Origin: CAZIWX01 sp964543125
Lineage (GTDB): Bacteria; Fidelibacterota; UBA8477
NCBI GenBank assembly: GCA_964543125.1
Contig: CAZIWX010000010.1
Location: forward strand, 1-45,167
Direction of reading: 5' to 3'
DNA length: 45,167 bases
In this document: positions 9,446 to 18,209 of the stretch, in pieces
Numbering within the stretch: position 1 is the stretch's first letter
Layout: each line of letters starts with the position of its first letter
Program-made: the position numbers and the translations under genes
The notes under the pieces: model-generated
Database searches by the model: none
The model's input: only the letters and a program-made list of their open reading frames with translations
What the model was told of the DNA's origin: nothing

Positions 9446-9537
9446 CGGGAATGCATAGGAGTCGAACCTATCTACCGATTCTTCACCGGCACAACAGCTT
9501 TGAAGGCTGCGGCAACCACCGGATTACCAGCATTCCC
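9446..9537 (-). tRNA. selC: tRNA-Sec (anticodon UCA)
   Basis: Read on the minus strand, an 8-bp acceptor GGGAATGC/GCATTCCC encloses a D arm GGTAA...TTGCC, an anticodon arm GCAGC-CTTCAAA-GCTGT with anticodon TCA, a long variable arm CCGGT...ATCGG, and a T arm ATAGG-TTCGACT-CCTAT. The length of 92 nt, the 8-bp acceptor, the long variable arm and the UCA anticodon are diagnostic of bacterial selenocysteine tRNA. CCA is not encoded. It lies between the SPOR-domain gene and the beta-helix lipoprotein gene, all minus strand. No selA, selB or selD is in this window. Confidence 0.93.
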
Positions 9538-9547
9538 ATTTAAAAAC

Positions 9548-10420
9548 CTATTTATGAAGGCTCCGTAAAAAAGGTTTACCTATTCCCAGGGCATATTGAA
9601 TATTTTTTGCCTCCACTTTCGCTTGATTTCGATCAGCGAATTTGCCCGCCAGTACTACAAACAGGGTTTGTCCACCGGTGTCACGGGAAACGATTTGGAC
9701 AGTATACCCCAGACTTCGAATTTGCTGCGCTAATAAGTGAGCATTTTCCTGCTTGGAAAATGCACCGCATTGCAAGGTGTAATGGGGAATTTCGGCTGGC
9801 GACGATAAGGATTCCGCCGGTGGTTGACCCAATAATTTTGTGGGATGATTATCATCAGCTTTCCGCTCGGCATTCAACTCCATGATTTCAAGAGCCGCTT
9901 CATGCATGGGTTGGACATCTTTCAACTCGGACGGAATATCAATGACCAGATTTGGATTGATGCTGCGCACCCACTCCAGGTCAGCTTTGGCAGTATCAAT
10001 GGCATCGGCTACAATTTCTCCGCGCAGCATCAAATTTGCTGCATAATCCACCCTCGGAAATGCCGGATATTTCCGAATTAATTGTTTCAAAATGGACTGG
10101 CTTTGGATGAACAATCCCTGAGCATAATAATATTCACCCAAATACATCAACGCCGAGGGCGCATACGGCGAACTCGTGTGATTGCGTAAGATGTCTTTAT
10201 AAATGGCCACGGCTTTACTGGCATCGGTCTCAATCAACGCCCGGAGATAATTGATTGCCTCGCTACCGGGATTCTGATACGCTAATTTTTTAAATTGCCG
10301 GCGGACAGAATCGACCTGCCCCCGGGCGATCATATTTAAATAGGGTTGAATGTCCTGGGAATAGGCGGTGGAAAGGTTAAACGCACCCAGCAGCAGGGCA
10401 AATTGGATTAATTTACGCAT
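9548..10420 (-). CDS. TPR-like periplasmic protein with C-terminal SPOR domain
   Basis: The ATG at 10420 gives MRKLIQFALLLGAFNLSTAYSQ, a signal peptide. A longer frame to 10561 would overlap lapB and lacks a signal, so I reject it. The product is 290 residues. Residues of about 25-150 form helical TPR-like repeats (SEAINYLRALIETD, APSALMYLGEYYYAQG). The C-terminal 75 or so residues (YTLQCGAFSKQENAHLLAQQIRS to the end) are a SPOR domain, a fold that binds denuded peptidoglycan glycans, often at the division septum. The role is probably in envelope or division-related peptidoglycan recognition. It lies 16 bases after lapB, probably in the same transcript. Confidence 0.88.
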   Translation of the reverse strand: MRKLIQFALLLGAFNLSTAYSQDIQPYLNMIARGQVDSVRRQFKKLAYQNPGSEAINYLRALIETDASKAVAIYKDILRNHTSSPYAPSALMYLGEYYYAQGLFIQSQSILKQLIRKYPAFPRVDYAANLMLRGEIVADAIDTAKADLEWVRSINPNLVIDIPSELKDVQPMHEAALEIMELNAERKADDNHPTKLLGQPPAESLSSPAEIPHYTLQCGAFSKQENAHLLAQQIRSLGYTVQIVSRDTGGQTLFVVLAGKFADRNQAKVEAKNIQYALGIGKPFLRSLHK

Positions 10421-10436
10421 TACCCGTGTTGGAGTG

Positions 10437-11561
10437 TTAGCGTCCACACTTGGGACACAAGTAAACCGGGTAATCGTCGCTGTACCCGCAATTCTTACAG
10501 GTGAGCCGGTTCTCACGATATTCTGTCTCCAGCATTTTGGATATTTGCATTTGAAACGCATCCGGTTGTTTCAATTTCTGTAGCAGACCGATTCGCATTA
10601 ATGAAAGACGGCGGCTGGTCTGATTATGGAGCAAGGCGTCGTCGATAATGGCTAAAGCTTCCCGTAATTCCCCTTTGCGCTCCAAATGGCTCGCTAATCC
10701 AACAGCTACATCGATACTGTCAGGTTGGCGCGCTTTCAGCCGGGTATAGAATTGCTCCACCGAATCAAATTGTCCCAGTTCGAAGTACATCTTTTCGATT
10801 TCAGGAAAAACCAGGCTCCCCAATTCCGGTTCCAACTCGGCAAAAGTAGTGTAATAGTCGATCGCATGCTTCAGATGGCCGGTTTCCTGGTTGATTTTGC
10901 CAAGATTAAAATAGGCTGATGGAATGGGGTGGTCCATTTTGATTGCCTGCTTTAACAGAGAAATTGCTTCCGGCCGGTCCCCCGCCCGGAGCTTATCCAT
11001 TGCTTCTTCAACTTTGTAGCAGACCGGAATACGATCATCCATATCCGGTTTAATGGTTTTTAATCGTTCGAAGGCATAAATAGCTTTCTGCCAATGCCGT
11101 AGCGCTTTGTGAAAATCATGTTTAGCCTGCAACGCCCAAGCGTCTTTTTTATTTAGCTTTAAAACGCTACGGGCATAATCCAATGCCTTTTCAAATTCCC
11201 CCAGCACTTCATAATCTTCACCCAGTGACTGGTAAATCATCATCCGAACCTGATCACTGAGATTGGGCCGCTGGAGCAGGTCCTCATGGATTTCGATGGA
11301 TTTTTTAGGTTGACCCAATTCACGATACAAGTCTGCCACCTGCAAATAAGCCCGCATATTATTCGTATCCCGTCGCGCAATATCCCGAAATACCACCAAT
11401 GCTTTTTGGGGTTGATTCTGGAGGAGTAAATTAAGTCCCTGGATTTCCAGATCATGCGTAGATAAACGGATAGCATTTTTCGCCCGGGATATGCGCCATC
11501 CGATCAATCCGCCAATAACAATGATTAGGATAAGTGCTATAATGAGAATTTCAGTTGGCAT
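10437..11561 (-). CDS. lapB: LapB/YciM-like TPR protein with rubredoxin-type zinc ribbon
   Basis: 374 residues. One N-terminal transmembrane helix (about residues 4-22) is followed by many TPR units (QPQKALVVFRDIARRD, LGEFEKALDYARSVLKLN, GHLKHAIDYYTTFAELEP). The C-terminus has two CxxC pairs, CKNCGYSDDYPVYLCPKCGR, which form the rubredoxin-like metal-binding domain that defines LapB. In Escherichia coli LapB works with FtsH to control LpxC turnover and so lipopolysaccharide synthesis. The adjacent lapA homologue supports orthology. It starts 18 bases after lapA ends. Confidence 0.92.
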   Translation of the reverse strand: MPTEILIIALILIIVIGGLIGWRISRAKNAIRLSTHDLEIQGLNLLLQNQPQKALVVFRDIARRDTNNMRAYLQVADLYRELGQPKKSIEIHEDLLQRPNLSDQVRMMIYQSLGEDYEVLGEFEKALDYARSVLKLNKKDAWALQAKHDFHKALRHWQKAIYAFERLKTIKPDMDDRIPVCYKVEEAMDKLRAGDRPEAISLLKQAIKMDHPIPSAYFNLGKINQETGHLKHAIDYYTTFAELEPELGSLVFPEIEKMYFELGQFDSVEQFYTRLKARQPDSIDVAVGLASHLERKGELREALAIIDDALLHNQTSRRLSLMRIGLLQKLKQPDAFQMQISKMLETEYRENRLTCKNCGYSDDYPVYLCPKCGR

Positions 11562-11579
11562 ATGGACACCTTTACAAGG

Positions 11580-11906
11580 TTAAGCTCCCCGGCCGCCATC
11601 GTCTAGGGTGGGCTCTTCGTCGCTATCCAACATGGCAACGCGGCGCTTGTCAACTTCGGCTTGTAATTTCAAACGCTCGCGGTTCAAGGCCCGGATATCG
11701 TTCTTTAACTTAAATGATTGGGATGCGCCGTACCCGAAACCCAGCAACGCCCCAACCGCAAAAGTCAACAAGATGACCACATAGAGCGGAATTCCCGGAT
11801 ATTGCATACCAAAAACTTTGACTTCTACCGGCATACTGTTCTGCGTTAGCAGCCAGACACCAGCCAAAACAATTACGAGAATCACAAAGATTTTAAATTC
11901 ACGCAT
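11580..11906 (-). CDS. lapA: LapA/YciS-family (DUF1049) membrane protein
   Basis: 108 residues: two transmembrane helices (about residues 6-22 and 40-62), then a charged coiled coil (KLKNDIRALNRERLKLQAEVDKRR). This is the LipopolysaccharideA_assembly/DUF1049 layout, with the family pattern NSMPVEVKVFG between the helices. It is the partner of LapB in lipopolysaccharide assembly control. The gene overlaps the end of miaB by 8 bases and precedes lapB, so the three are probably cotranscribed. Confidence 0.88.
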   Translation of the reverse strand: MREFKIFVILVIVLAGVWLLTQNSMPVEVKVFGMQYPGIPLYVVILLTFAVGALLGFGYGASQSFKLKNDIRALNRERLKLQAEVDKRRVAMLDSDEEPTLDDGGRGA

Positions 11907-13218
11907 TATTTCCCTCGCTTACCAGTTCACCGAACAGAGTAACACCACCGGTACTCGTAATCCGGACTTTTACAAAGTCGCCCGTTGATTCGGTACCTTT
12001 ATCAAAAACCACAATTTTATTATTGCGGGTACGTCCCATATGCTGGTCGGAAGATTTTTTCGAGTCTTTCTCAACCAGGACGGTATGGATTTGGCCAACC
12101 TGCATTCGATTTCGTTCCAGTGTATGTGCTCGTTGCTTTTCGATCAATTGTGCTAATCGTTCCTGTTTTTTTTCTTCCGGGACAGAATCTTTAAATTCGG
12201 CTGCTTTTGTCCCCGGCCGGGCCGAATACTTAAAGGTAAAGGCTGAATCAAATTTTACCGCATCCATTACGTCCAGGGTTTGGGAAAAATCAGAATCCGT
12301 TTCTCCCGGAAACCCGGCAATGATATCGGTACTTATGGCTAATCCGGGTATCCTTGCCCGCATCTTGATGGCCATGCGAATAAAATGCTGCTTACTATAG
12401 GTGCGGTTCATAAGTGTCAATATAGTATCGCTGCCGGCTTGTAATGGGAAATGAACATGATTACAGATCTTCGGATTTTCAGCATGTACCCGGATAAGCT
12501 CATCATCGAAATCCTGCGGGTGTGGTGAAGTATATCTTATCCGCTCCAAGCCTTCAATTTCCGCAACCCTTTCCAATAATTCCGGGAAACGACTCCCCCG
12601 GGAAACATAGGAGTTCACATTTTGTCCCAGCAACGTGACCTCTCGAAATCCATCTGCGACAACTTGCCGAGCTTCATTCACAACGTTCTCCACGGTCCGG
12701 CTGCGCTCTCGGCCCCGCGTAAATGGAACAATACAGAAAGTGCAAAATTTATCACAACCTCGCATGATACTGATCCAGGCTCCCACGCCCTCCCGGCGAG
12801 CGGGAAAAAGCCCTTCGTAAACCTCCATGCGGCTGAGTTTTGTGTCAACCACATGCTTCAGCGGGGCCCTATGCTGACTCAACATTTCCGGGATGCGACG
12901 ATAAGAGTCCGGACCCAGAATGACATCTATATAAGGTTTGCTTACCAGCAGATCATTTTTAAGGTTTTGAGCCATACACCCTAAAACACCAATAATTGTA
13001 TCCGGGTTGTTTTCCTTTTTGGATTTTAGCACACCCAACCGGGCGTGAATTTTATTCTCGGCATGTTCACGTACCGAGCAGGTATTCAGAAAAATGACAT
13101 CGGCCTCATCCACACTAACGGCGCGTTGGTACGCTTCCTGTTCCAAAATTCCGGCCACCAGTTCCGAATCATAAACATTCATCTGGCAGCCGTAGGTCTC
13201 TATATAATATTTTTTCAT
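11899..13218 (-). CDS. miaB: tRNA-2-methylthio-N6-dimethylallyladenosine synthase MiaB
   Basis: 439 residues, full length. The N-terminal UPF0004 domain has cluster cysteines C11 (TYGCQMN), C47 (NTCSVRE) and C81 (LGCMAQ). The radical SAM domain has CDKFCTFC (C155, C159, C162) in the MRGC...PFTRGRERSR context. A TRAM domain ends the protein. The YGCQMN and FCTFCIVPFTRGRERSR motifs point to MiaB rather than MtaB or RimO. It adds the methylthio group to i6A37 of tRNAs that read UNN codons. It heads the miaB-lapA-lapB-SPOR run. Confidence 0.97.
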   Translation of the reverse strand: MKKYYIETYGCQMNVYDSELVAGILEQEAYQRAVSVDEADVIFLNTCSVREHAENKIHARLGVLKSKKENNPDTIIGVLGCMAQNLKNDLLVSKPYIDVILGPDSYRRIPEMLSQHRAPLKHVVDTKLSRMEVYEGLFPARREGVGAWISIMRGCDKFCTFCIVPFTRGRERSRTVENVVNEARQVVADGFREVTLLGQNVNSYVSRGSRFPELLERVAEIEGLERIRYTSPHPQDFDDELIRVHAENPKICNHVHFPLQAGSDTILTLMNRTYSKQHFIRMAIKMRARIPGLAISTDIIAGFPGETDSDFSQTLDVMDAVKFDSAFTFKYSARPGTKAAEFKDSVPEEKKQERLAQLIEKQRAHTLERNRMQVGQIHTVLVEKDSKKSSDQHMGRTRNNKIVVFDKGTESTGDFVKVRITSTGGVTLFGELVSEGNNA

Positions 13219-13499
13219 GCTATATTATTTAAAGAATTTTTTACCCAACTTGGATTCGTTGATCTTGCTCTTATACATATCGTCGCGAATATATCTACCC
13301 AGTAAAAGGCCAACAAGGATTAGATCAGCAGAAGTTTCTTCGTTTTTGGCTTAAAACAGACTCCACCCCTTGTAAAAACTCGCAATTCATGGCTCACCAG
13401 GATTTTAGACAAATCTTACTTCTGTCTTCGCGGAAATTCCTGAAAGATCAGACGCTTTTGCCTGCCGCGGGCAGATCTAAAGCGGATTCTAGGCGGTTT

Positions 13500-14429
13500 T
13501 TATAATTCGAGATTATCGACTAAAAAGTAATACCGGGGATTGACCGGCACATTATTGACCCGTACTTCATAATGCATATGAGGACCTGTAGAGCGGCCGG
13601 TATTGCCTGAGAAGGCGATGACCTGACCACGCTTGACAAAATCGCCCTTTTTCACTTTATAACTATTCAGGTGCGCATATAAAGTCGTAATACCATAACC
13701 ATGATCAATAATGATGGTTTTGCCATAGCCCGTATTCGCACTCAATTTAATGACCCTTCCGTCGGCGGTTGCGTGTACCCGGGTGCCGATTCTTACCGAA
13801 AAATCCTGCCCATAATGGAATCTAAGCCGATGGGTAAACGGATCCATTCGAACCCCAAAACCATCGTTCAGGTAACCCGTGTGAAGTGGCAGGATGGATG
13901 GAATGGCTTTGATGCGCGGGACTTCGTCTCTCAGGCGATCGTAGATTTGTTCGTAACTGTTACGCTGGAGATTGATCTCGCGGGCCAGCGCACTCACATT
14001 TGATTCCAATGAACTGAGTGTCAATTCTTCATCGGAAGGAAGCAGCAAGTCATAGTCGCGTTCATAATTACGCACCGTGCCACCAACGCCCATTGCTTGG
14101 ATATCTTCGTCAATTTTTGGTAGATCAGCATAGGTTCGGAGGGCTTCATCCTGCTCCACGAGATTGGAGAGCTCATGTTCAGCCTGATTTAACCGAGCCT
14201 GCATGTCATCCAGGATGTTCACCAGGTCGGCATTTTTATTCTGGAGCGCTTTTACCCTCACTGTGTACCAGGTATTGGATAATTTGACAACGCCGAAGGA
14301 ACCGAGAGTAACAATAAGAGTCAAAGCGATACCGATAACGATTAATAACGTACGCCGGGGGATAAATAATTCGTTTACCCGGTGTTTCCGATCATTGATC
14401 AGAAAAAATCTTAACCCTGCTTTGCTCAG
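13500..14429 (-). CDS. M23 (LytM-type) peptidoglycan endopeptidase, CTG start proposed
   Basis: The open frame extends upstream of the TTG at 14324, which lies inside a transmembrane helix, as far as an in-frame TAA at 14454-14456. No ATG, GTG or TTG occurs in that extension. A CTG at 14429 preceded by GGGAGAGG gives a sensible N-terminus: basic cytoplasmic segment LSKAGLRFFLINDRKHRVNE, then helix TLLIVIGIALTLIVTLGSFG. The product is 309 residues: membrane anchor, coiled coil of about 55-100, then a lysostaphin-type domain with HYGQD (H205, D209) and HMH (H284, H286) zinc and catalytic residues. It probably cleaves peptide crosslinks, with a role in cell shape or division. About 210 bases separate it from the next gene upstream. 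Confidence 0.9.
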   Translation of the reverse strand: MSKAGLRFFLINDRKHRVNELFIPRRTLLIVIGIALTLIVTLGSFGVVKLSNTWYTVRVKALQNKNADLVNILDDMQARLNQAEHELSNLVEQDEALRTYADLPKIDEDIQAMGVGGTVRNYERDYDLLLPSDEELTLSSLESNVSALAREINLQRNSYEQIYDRLRDEVPRIKAIPSILPLHTGYLNDGFGVRMDPFTHRLRFHYGQDFSVRIGTRVHATADGRVIKLSANTGYGKTIIIDHGYGITTLYAHLNSYKVKKGDFVKRGQVIAFSGNTGRSTGPHMHYEVRVNNVPVNPRYYFLVDNLEL

Positions 14430-14431
14430 TA

Positions 14432-14440
14432 CCCTCTCCC
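14432..14440 (-). promoter_or_regulatory. Ribosome binding site supporting the CTG start of the M23 gene
   Basis: The minus-strand sequence GGGAGAGGG lies just before the CTG at 14429, with GGGAG spaced 6 bases from it. It is the only good Shine-Dalgarno-like match in the open upstream frame. Confidence 0.45.
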
Positions 14441-14643
14441 GGTCGGCTCTATTTTAGTTCCTATTGGTCTGATCAGAAAGTCTTCCTCACCGGCAAGTTT
14501 AGCTGCTACACGCCTTCCATTCAAGACATTTTATTTGCAACCATCCTCCGGTGGAAAATTTCCCGGAAGCATAAATTTCAGTCTCGTAAAAACATATAAT
14601 ATTTTCAGAACCGGTAAATGCCATGCGAGTTTAAAAAACCTGG

Positions 14644-15099
14644 TTACTGCGCTTCATCGGATTTGGTGGATTTTTTTGGGGCAGCTTTGGGTTTTGGTTC
14701 CGGTTTGGGTAAGGTTTCGGGTTCGACGGAAGTATCTTCCGCGTCTGCATTTCCCACCGGCATCCCAAATTCGGCATGGATCGCATCAATTCGATCCTGG
14801 CGTGATTTGATGTCTGCTTCAACGGTTTTCAACTCACCTACAACCGAGCCAATGGATTCATCTTTTACCAAATCTTTCAACCGATTCGCTAGTACCGCTT
14901 GATAAACCAATTCACCCAGCGTGATCAGATGCTTCTCGCGGGTTCGTTTCAGCTGCTTAATTTCCCAGTTAAGCTTACCCACCTTGGTTAGCTCTTCAGC
15001 TTTATCCGAGGCCACTTTACTAAATTCCTCGGCTTTTTCCATCGCGGTGGAGCTGAAATCTTTCAAGCTTTTTCTTACATCATCCCAAATCTTTGCCAT
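14644..15099 (-). CDS. Coiled-coil protein with Pro/Lys-rich tail, unknown function
   Basis: 151 residues, not recognised. Residues 1-95 are predicted helical and amphipathic (MAKIWDDVRKSLKDFS, KAEEFSKVASDKAEELTKVGK, KQLKRTREKHLITLGELVYQ), resembling small coiled-coil proteins annotated in FCB genomes near envelope genes. The C-terminal 35 residues are low-complexity Pro/Glu/Lys (KPEPKPKAAPKKSTKSDE). A strong Shine-Dalgarno (AGGAGG, 7 bases before ATG) supports translation. It has no signal peptide or membrane segment, so it is probably cytosolic. Confidence 0.8.
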   Translation of the reverse strand: MAKIWDDVRKSLKDFSSTAMEKAEEFSKVASDKAEELTKVGKLNWEIKQLKRTREKHLITLGELVYQAVLANRLKDLVKDESIGSVVGELKTVEADIKSRQDRIDAIHAEFGMPVGNADAEDTSVEPETLPKPEPKPKAAPKKSTKSDEAQ

Positions 15100-15189
15100 G
15101 GTTGCCCTCCTGACTGTTTATCCGCGTGTTAATCTGGCTGTGAAGGTACACAATATCCATTTCACTTCCAACATCCTTCATGAAATGGT

Positions 15190-16623
15190 TTAGCTCCCCA
15201 GAGCATTTTTTAATAACTGGTTCACGAGCCGTGGATTCGCACGCCCTTTTGATTCTTTCATGATCTGACCCACGAAAAATCCCATCAATTGCTTTTTCCC
15301 CTCACGATAGCGCGCCAGTTCTTTCGGATTATTCTCCAAAACCCGTTGAATCATCGCATTCAACGCAGCCTCATCACTTTCCTGAGCCAATCCGGCTTGC
15401 GCAATGAGTTCAATAATGGGGGCCCGGCTCCCTAACATCGCATCAAATATTTTTTTACCTGCTTGATTCGAAAGCTTACCGGAATCGATGATTTGAATGA
15501 GTTCGGCCAAACGGTCAGAGTCTATGGGAAAGGCCGTAATGTCTAAAGTCGTCTCCTTTAAGGCCCGTAAGACTTCACCCGTTACCCAGGCCGCGGCGGC
15601 CCTGGGGTTGGCGCCGGCCTTGACAACCTTTTCGAAATATTCCGCCCCGGCCGGATCGGCTACAAGAATATTGATCGCTTCCGAGTTTAATTTATATGCC
15701 TGTTTAAAACGCTTGGCTTTGGCATCCGGTAACTCCGGGAGTTGTCCCTGAATCGTTGCGATCATTTCATCCGGGACAGAAATAGGCACCAGATCAGGTT
15801 CCGGAAAATAGCGATAATCATGAGCTTCTTCCTTGGAGCGCATCATAATTGCTTCACTGGTAGCATCATTCCATAACAAGGTTGCCCCCTCAATCCGGCC
15901 CCCCTGATTAAGAACCCGCGTCTGGCGCGCAATCTCATACTCCAGGGCTTTTTCGACCGCTTTGAAGCTATTCATATTTTTTACCTCGGTCTTGGTCCCC
16001 AATTTTTTTTGACCAAGTGGTCGCAGAGAAACATTGGCATCACACCGTAGCGACCCCTCTTCCATATTGCAATCTGAAACGGCCAGATATTCCAGGATTT
16101 GCTTGAGTTTAGTGAGATAAACATGAGCTTCGGCGGGAGAGCGCAGGTCCGGTTCGCTAACGATCTCAATTAGTGGAACCCCACAACGGTTAAAGTCCAC
16201 ACCCGTTCCGGCATCCAAGCCGTGGACTGATTTTCCAGCATCTTCTTCGATATGAATTCGAGTAATCCCGATCGTTTTACGCTGGCCGTTTAGGTTGATA
16301 ACCAACCGGCCGTTTGCGCAAATAGGCTCATCATACTGGGATATCTGGTATCCTTTGGTCAAATCCGGATAAAAATAGTTTTTACGCGCGGTGCGCGAAA
16401 ATTTGCGAATGGTGCAGCCCACCGCCAAGCCGGCTTTTATCGCGTAATGGATCGATTGTTCATTTATCACCGGCAACGTACCGGGTAGTCCGAGACAAAT
16501 CGGACAAGTAAGTGTATTTGGCGGTTCACCGTATTTATTAGCACAACCACAGAACATCTTGCTTCGGGTGTTCAATTGCGCATGAACTTCCAAACCAATT
16601 ACTACTTCATAATCCATGGTCAT
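15190..16623 (-). CDS. gatB: Aspartyl/glutamyl-tRNA(Asn/Gln) amidotransferase subunit B
   Basis: 477 residues, full length. The N-terminus YEVVIGLEVHAQLNTRSKMFC and the CPICLGLPGTLPVIN segment are GatB signatures, and the C-terminal YqeY-like domain ends in MKESKGRANPRLVNQLL. GatB is the kinase/transamidation subunit of the GatCAB complex, which converts Glu-tRNA(Gln) or Asp-tRNA(Asn) to the amidated form. gatA and gatC are not in the window. It lies 12 bases after serA, probably in the same transcript. Met3 is an equally possible start. Confidence 0.97.
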   Translation of the reverse strand: MTMDYEVVIGLEVHAQLNTRSKMFCGCANKYGEPPNTLTCPICLGLPGTLPVINEQSIHYAIKAGLAVGCTIRKFSRTARKNYFYPDLTKGYQISQYDEPICANGRLVINLNGQRKTIGITRIHIEEDAGKSVHGLDAGTGVDFNRCGVPLIEIVSEPDLRSPAEAHVYLTKLKQILEYLAVSDCNMEEGSLRCDANVSLRPLGQKKLGTKTEVKNMNSFKAVEKALEYEIARQTRVLNQGGRIEGATLLWNDATSEAIMMRSKEEAHDYRYFPEPDLVPISVPDEMIATIQGQLPELPDAKAKRFKQAYKLNSEAINILVADPAGAEYFEKVVKAGANPRAAAAWVTGEVLRALKETTLDITAFPIDSDRLAELIQIIDSGKLSNQAGKKIFDAMLGSRAPIIELIAQAGLAQESDEAALNAMIQRVLENNPKELARYREGKKQLMGFFVGQIMKESKGRANPRLVNQLLKNALGS

Positions 16624-16635
16624 AAGCCTTTTACC

Positions 16636-18207
16636 TTAAGCAATTTGCCGAACGGTCTTAATCGCTGAAATCGCCTGTAAAGCCGCTAAAACCTTTTCCG
16701 GTAATTCCTGATCGCAACGGACAATCGAAAGAGCACTTTTCCGTTGTTTATTCCGGCTTAAGGTCACGGCTGCAATATTTATCCCGGTATTCCCCAACAA
16801 TGTTCCAATATTACCCACGACACCGGGGACATCATCATTTTCAATCAGAAGCAGAATGCCTTCCGGTTTTATATCCATGGCATACCCGTCCAAACGGATC
16901 AGGCGTCCAATCCCCTGCTGATCCGTATAGCCAACGATTTCGTGTTCGCTTCCGTCTTTGCCGGTAGCCCCCAGGGCTACTGCTGACTGAAAATCCGCCA
17001 GGCTGCGGTCGTTGACGGTTACAACCAGCATGCCTTTTTGCTCGGCCAGTGAACGGGCATTGATATAATTGATCTCATTGCTGTTTCGCTCGCGCATCAG
17101 TCCCATAAGCGACGACAACATCAGGGGTTGTAAATGATCAGCGTCGCCCCCATAGGTAACTCGTACTTCCCGAATGGCGCCCGGCTGCAAATGGTGCATG
17201 ATGTAGCCCATCCGCTCAGCCAAATCCAGTACCGGACGAATCTGTTTCAGGATACTCAAATCGGCGATGGGTACATTCACCGCATTGGTGAGCTTCTGCT
17301 CGAGTAGATAATCTCTCACCTGCTCACACACTTGTAGCGCCACTGATTCACCGGCTTCCACCGTGGATGCTCCCAAATGAGGTGTCAGAACAATATTAGG
17401 CGCGGACATAAGGGGACTATTAGTGGGTGGTTCACTCAGGTAAACATCAATTGCGGCGCCAGCCACCTGACCCGATTTGAGTCCGGCCACCAAGGCCGCT
17501 TCATTGATCAACCCACCCCGGGCACAGTTAATCAATCTCACACCCGGCTTCATTTTGTTGATTTTTTCGGTATCAATAAGATTATCGGTAGCCTTGTTTT
17601 TAGGAATGTGCAATGTGATCACATCCGATGCACTAATTAATTGATCCAAGGCTACCGCCGTAACATTTCGCAGACCGATTTTTTCGGGTTCCACAAAAGG
17701 ATCATAAGCTAGAATTTCCATCTGGAAACTCCGGGCGCGTTTAATGACTTCCAACCCAATCCGCCCCAGACCAATAACACCCAGGATTTTACCGCGTAGT
17801 TCATTGCCCGTAAATTTCTTGCGATCCCAGCCACCCGCTTTCAGGCTGGCGTCGGCTTTGGGAATATTCCGAAAAAGTGCCAACATGAGTGCCAGGGTAT
17901 GTTCCGCGGCTGAAACCGTATTCCCACCAGGTGTGTTCATGACCACCACGCCTTTAAGGGTAGCGGCAGTCAAATCCACATTATCAATACCGACACCGGC
18001 ACGACCCACGACCTTCAAATTTGGAGCTTGGGCTAAATGTTCGGCTGTCACTTTTGAGCCGGATCGAATGACCCAGCCAGCAATAGTTGGCAAAACCTTA
18101 ACGAGCCCCGTTGAATCGGTGAAGGGTATTTCCAAAACCTCGATTCCGGCCGCCCGCAGAAGATCCGGACCGCTTTTTACAATCGGATCAGAAACCAGAA
18201 CGCGCAT
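16636..18207 (-). CDS. serA: D-3-phosphoglycerate dehydrogenase
   Basis: 523 residues, the long form with an ASB domain and a C-terminal ACT domain (LLIENDDVPGVVGNIGTLLG onward). The NAD-binding GLGRIG motif is at 146-151. Catalytic-region motifs INCARGG, DVYLSEPP and LTPHLGAST are intact. It oxidises 3-phosphoglycerate to 3-phosphohydroxypyruvate, the first step of serine synthesis. The ACT domain suggests serine feedback. It follows the aminotransferase gene by 2 bases, giving a tight serine operon. Confidence 0.97.
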   Translation of the reverse strand: MRVLVSDPIVKSGPDLLRAAGIEVLEIPFTDSTGLVKVLPTIAGWVIRSGSKVTAEHLAQAPNLKVVGRAGVGIDNVDLTAATLKGVVVMNTPGGNTVSAAEHTLALMLALFRNIPKADASLKAGGWDRKKFTGNELRGKILGVIGLGRIGLEVIKRARSFQMEILAYDPFVEPEKIGLRNVTAVALDQLISASDVITLHIPKNKATDNLIDTEKINKMKPGVRLINCARGGLINEAALVAGLKSGQVAGAAIDVYLSEPPTNSPLMSAPNIVLTPHLGASTVEAGESVALQVCEQVRDYLLEQKLTNAVNVPIADLSILKQIRPVLDLAERMGYIMHHLQPGAIREVRVTYGGDADHLQPLMLSSLMGLMRERNSNEINYINARSLAEQKGMLVVTVNDRSLADFQSAVALGATGKDGSEHEIVGYTDQQGIGRLIRLDGYAMDIKPEGILLLIENDDVPGVVGNIGTLLGNTGINIAAVTLSRNKQRKSALSIVRCDQELPEKVLAALQAISAIKTVRQIA

Positions 18208-18209
18208 TG

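Noticed and set aside
10421..10561. N-terminal extension of the SPOR-domain gene
   Set aside because: It overlaps the lapB zinc-ribbon coding sequence and has no signal peptide; the ATG at 10420 starts a clear one.
13225..13344. Minus-strand 38-codon frame just upstream of miaB containing a hydrophobic LILVGLLLGRYIRDD stretch
   Set aside because: It has no start codon before the hydrophobic part and a stop just upstream. It could be a remnant of a small membrane protein, but evidence is too thin to annotate. The rest of 13219-13499 shows nothing clear.
14535..14902. Plus-strand frames opposite the coiled-coil gene
   Set aside because: They mirror the minus-strand gene, which has a strong ribosome binding site and sensible protein composition.
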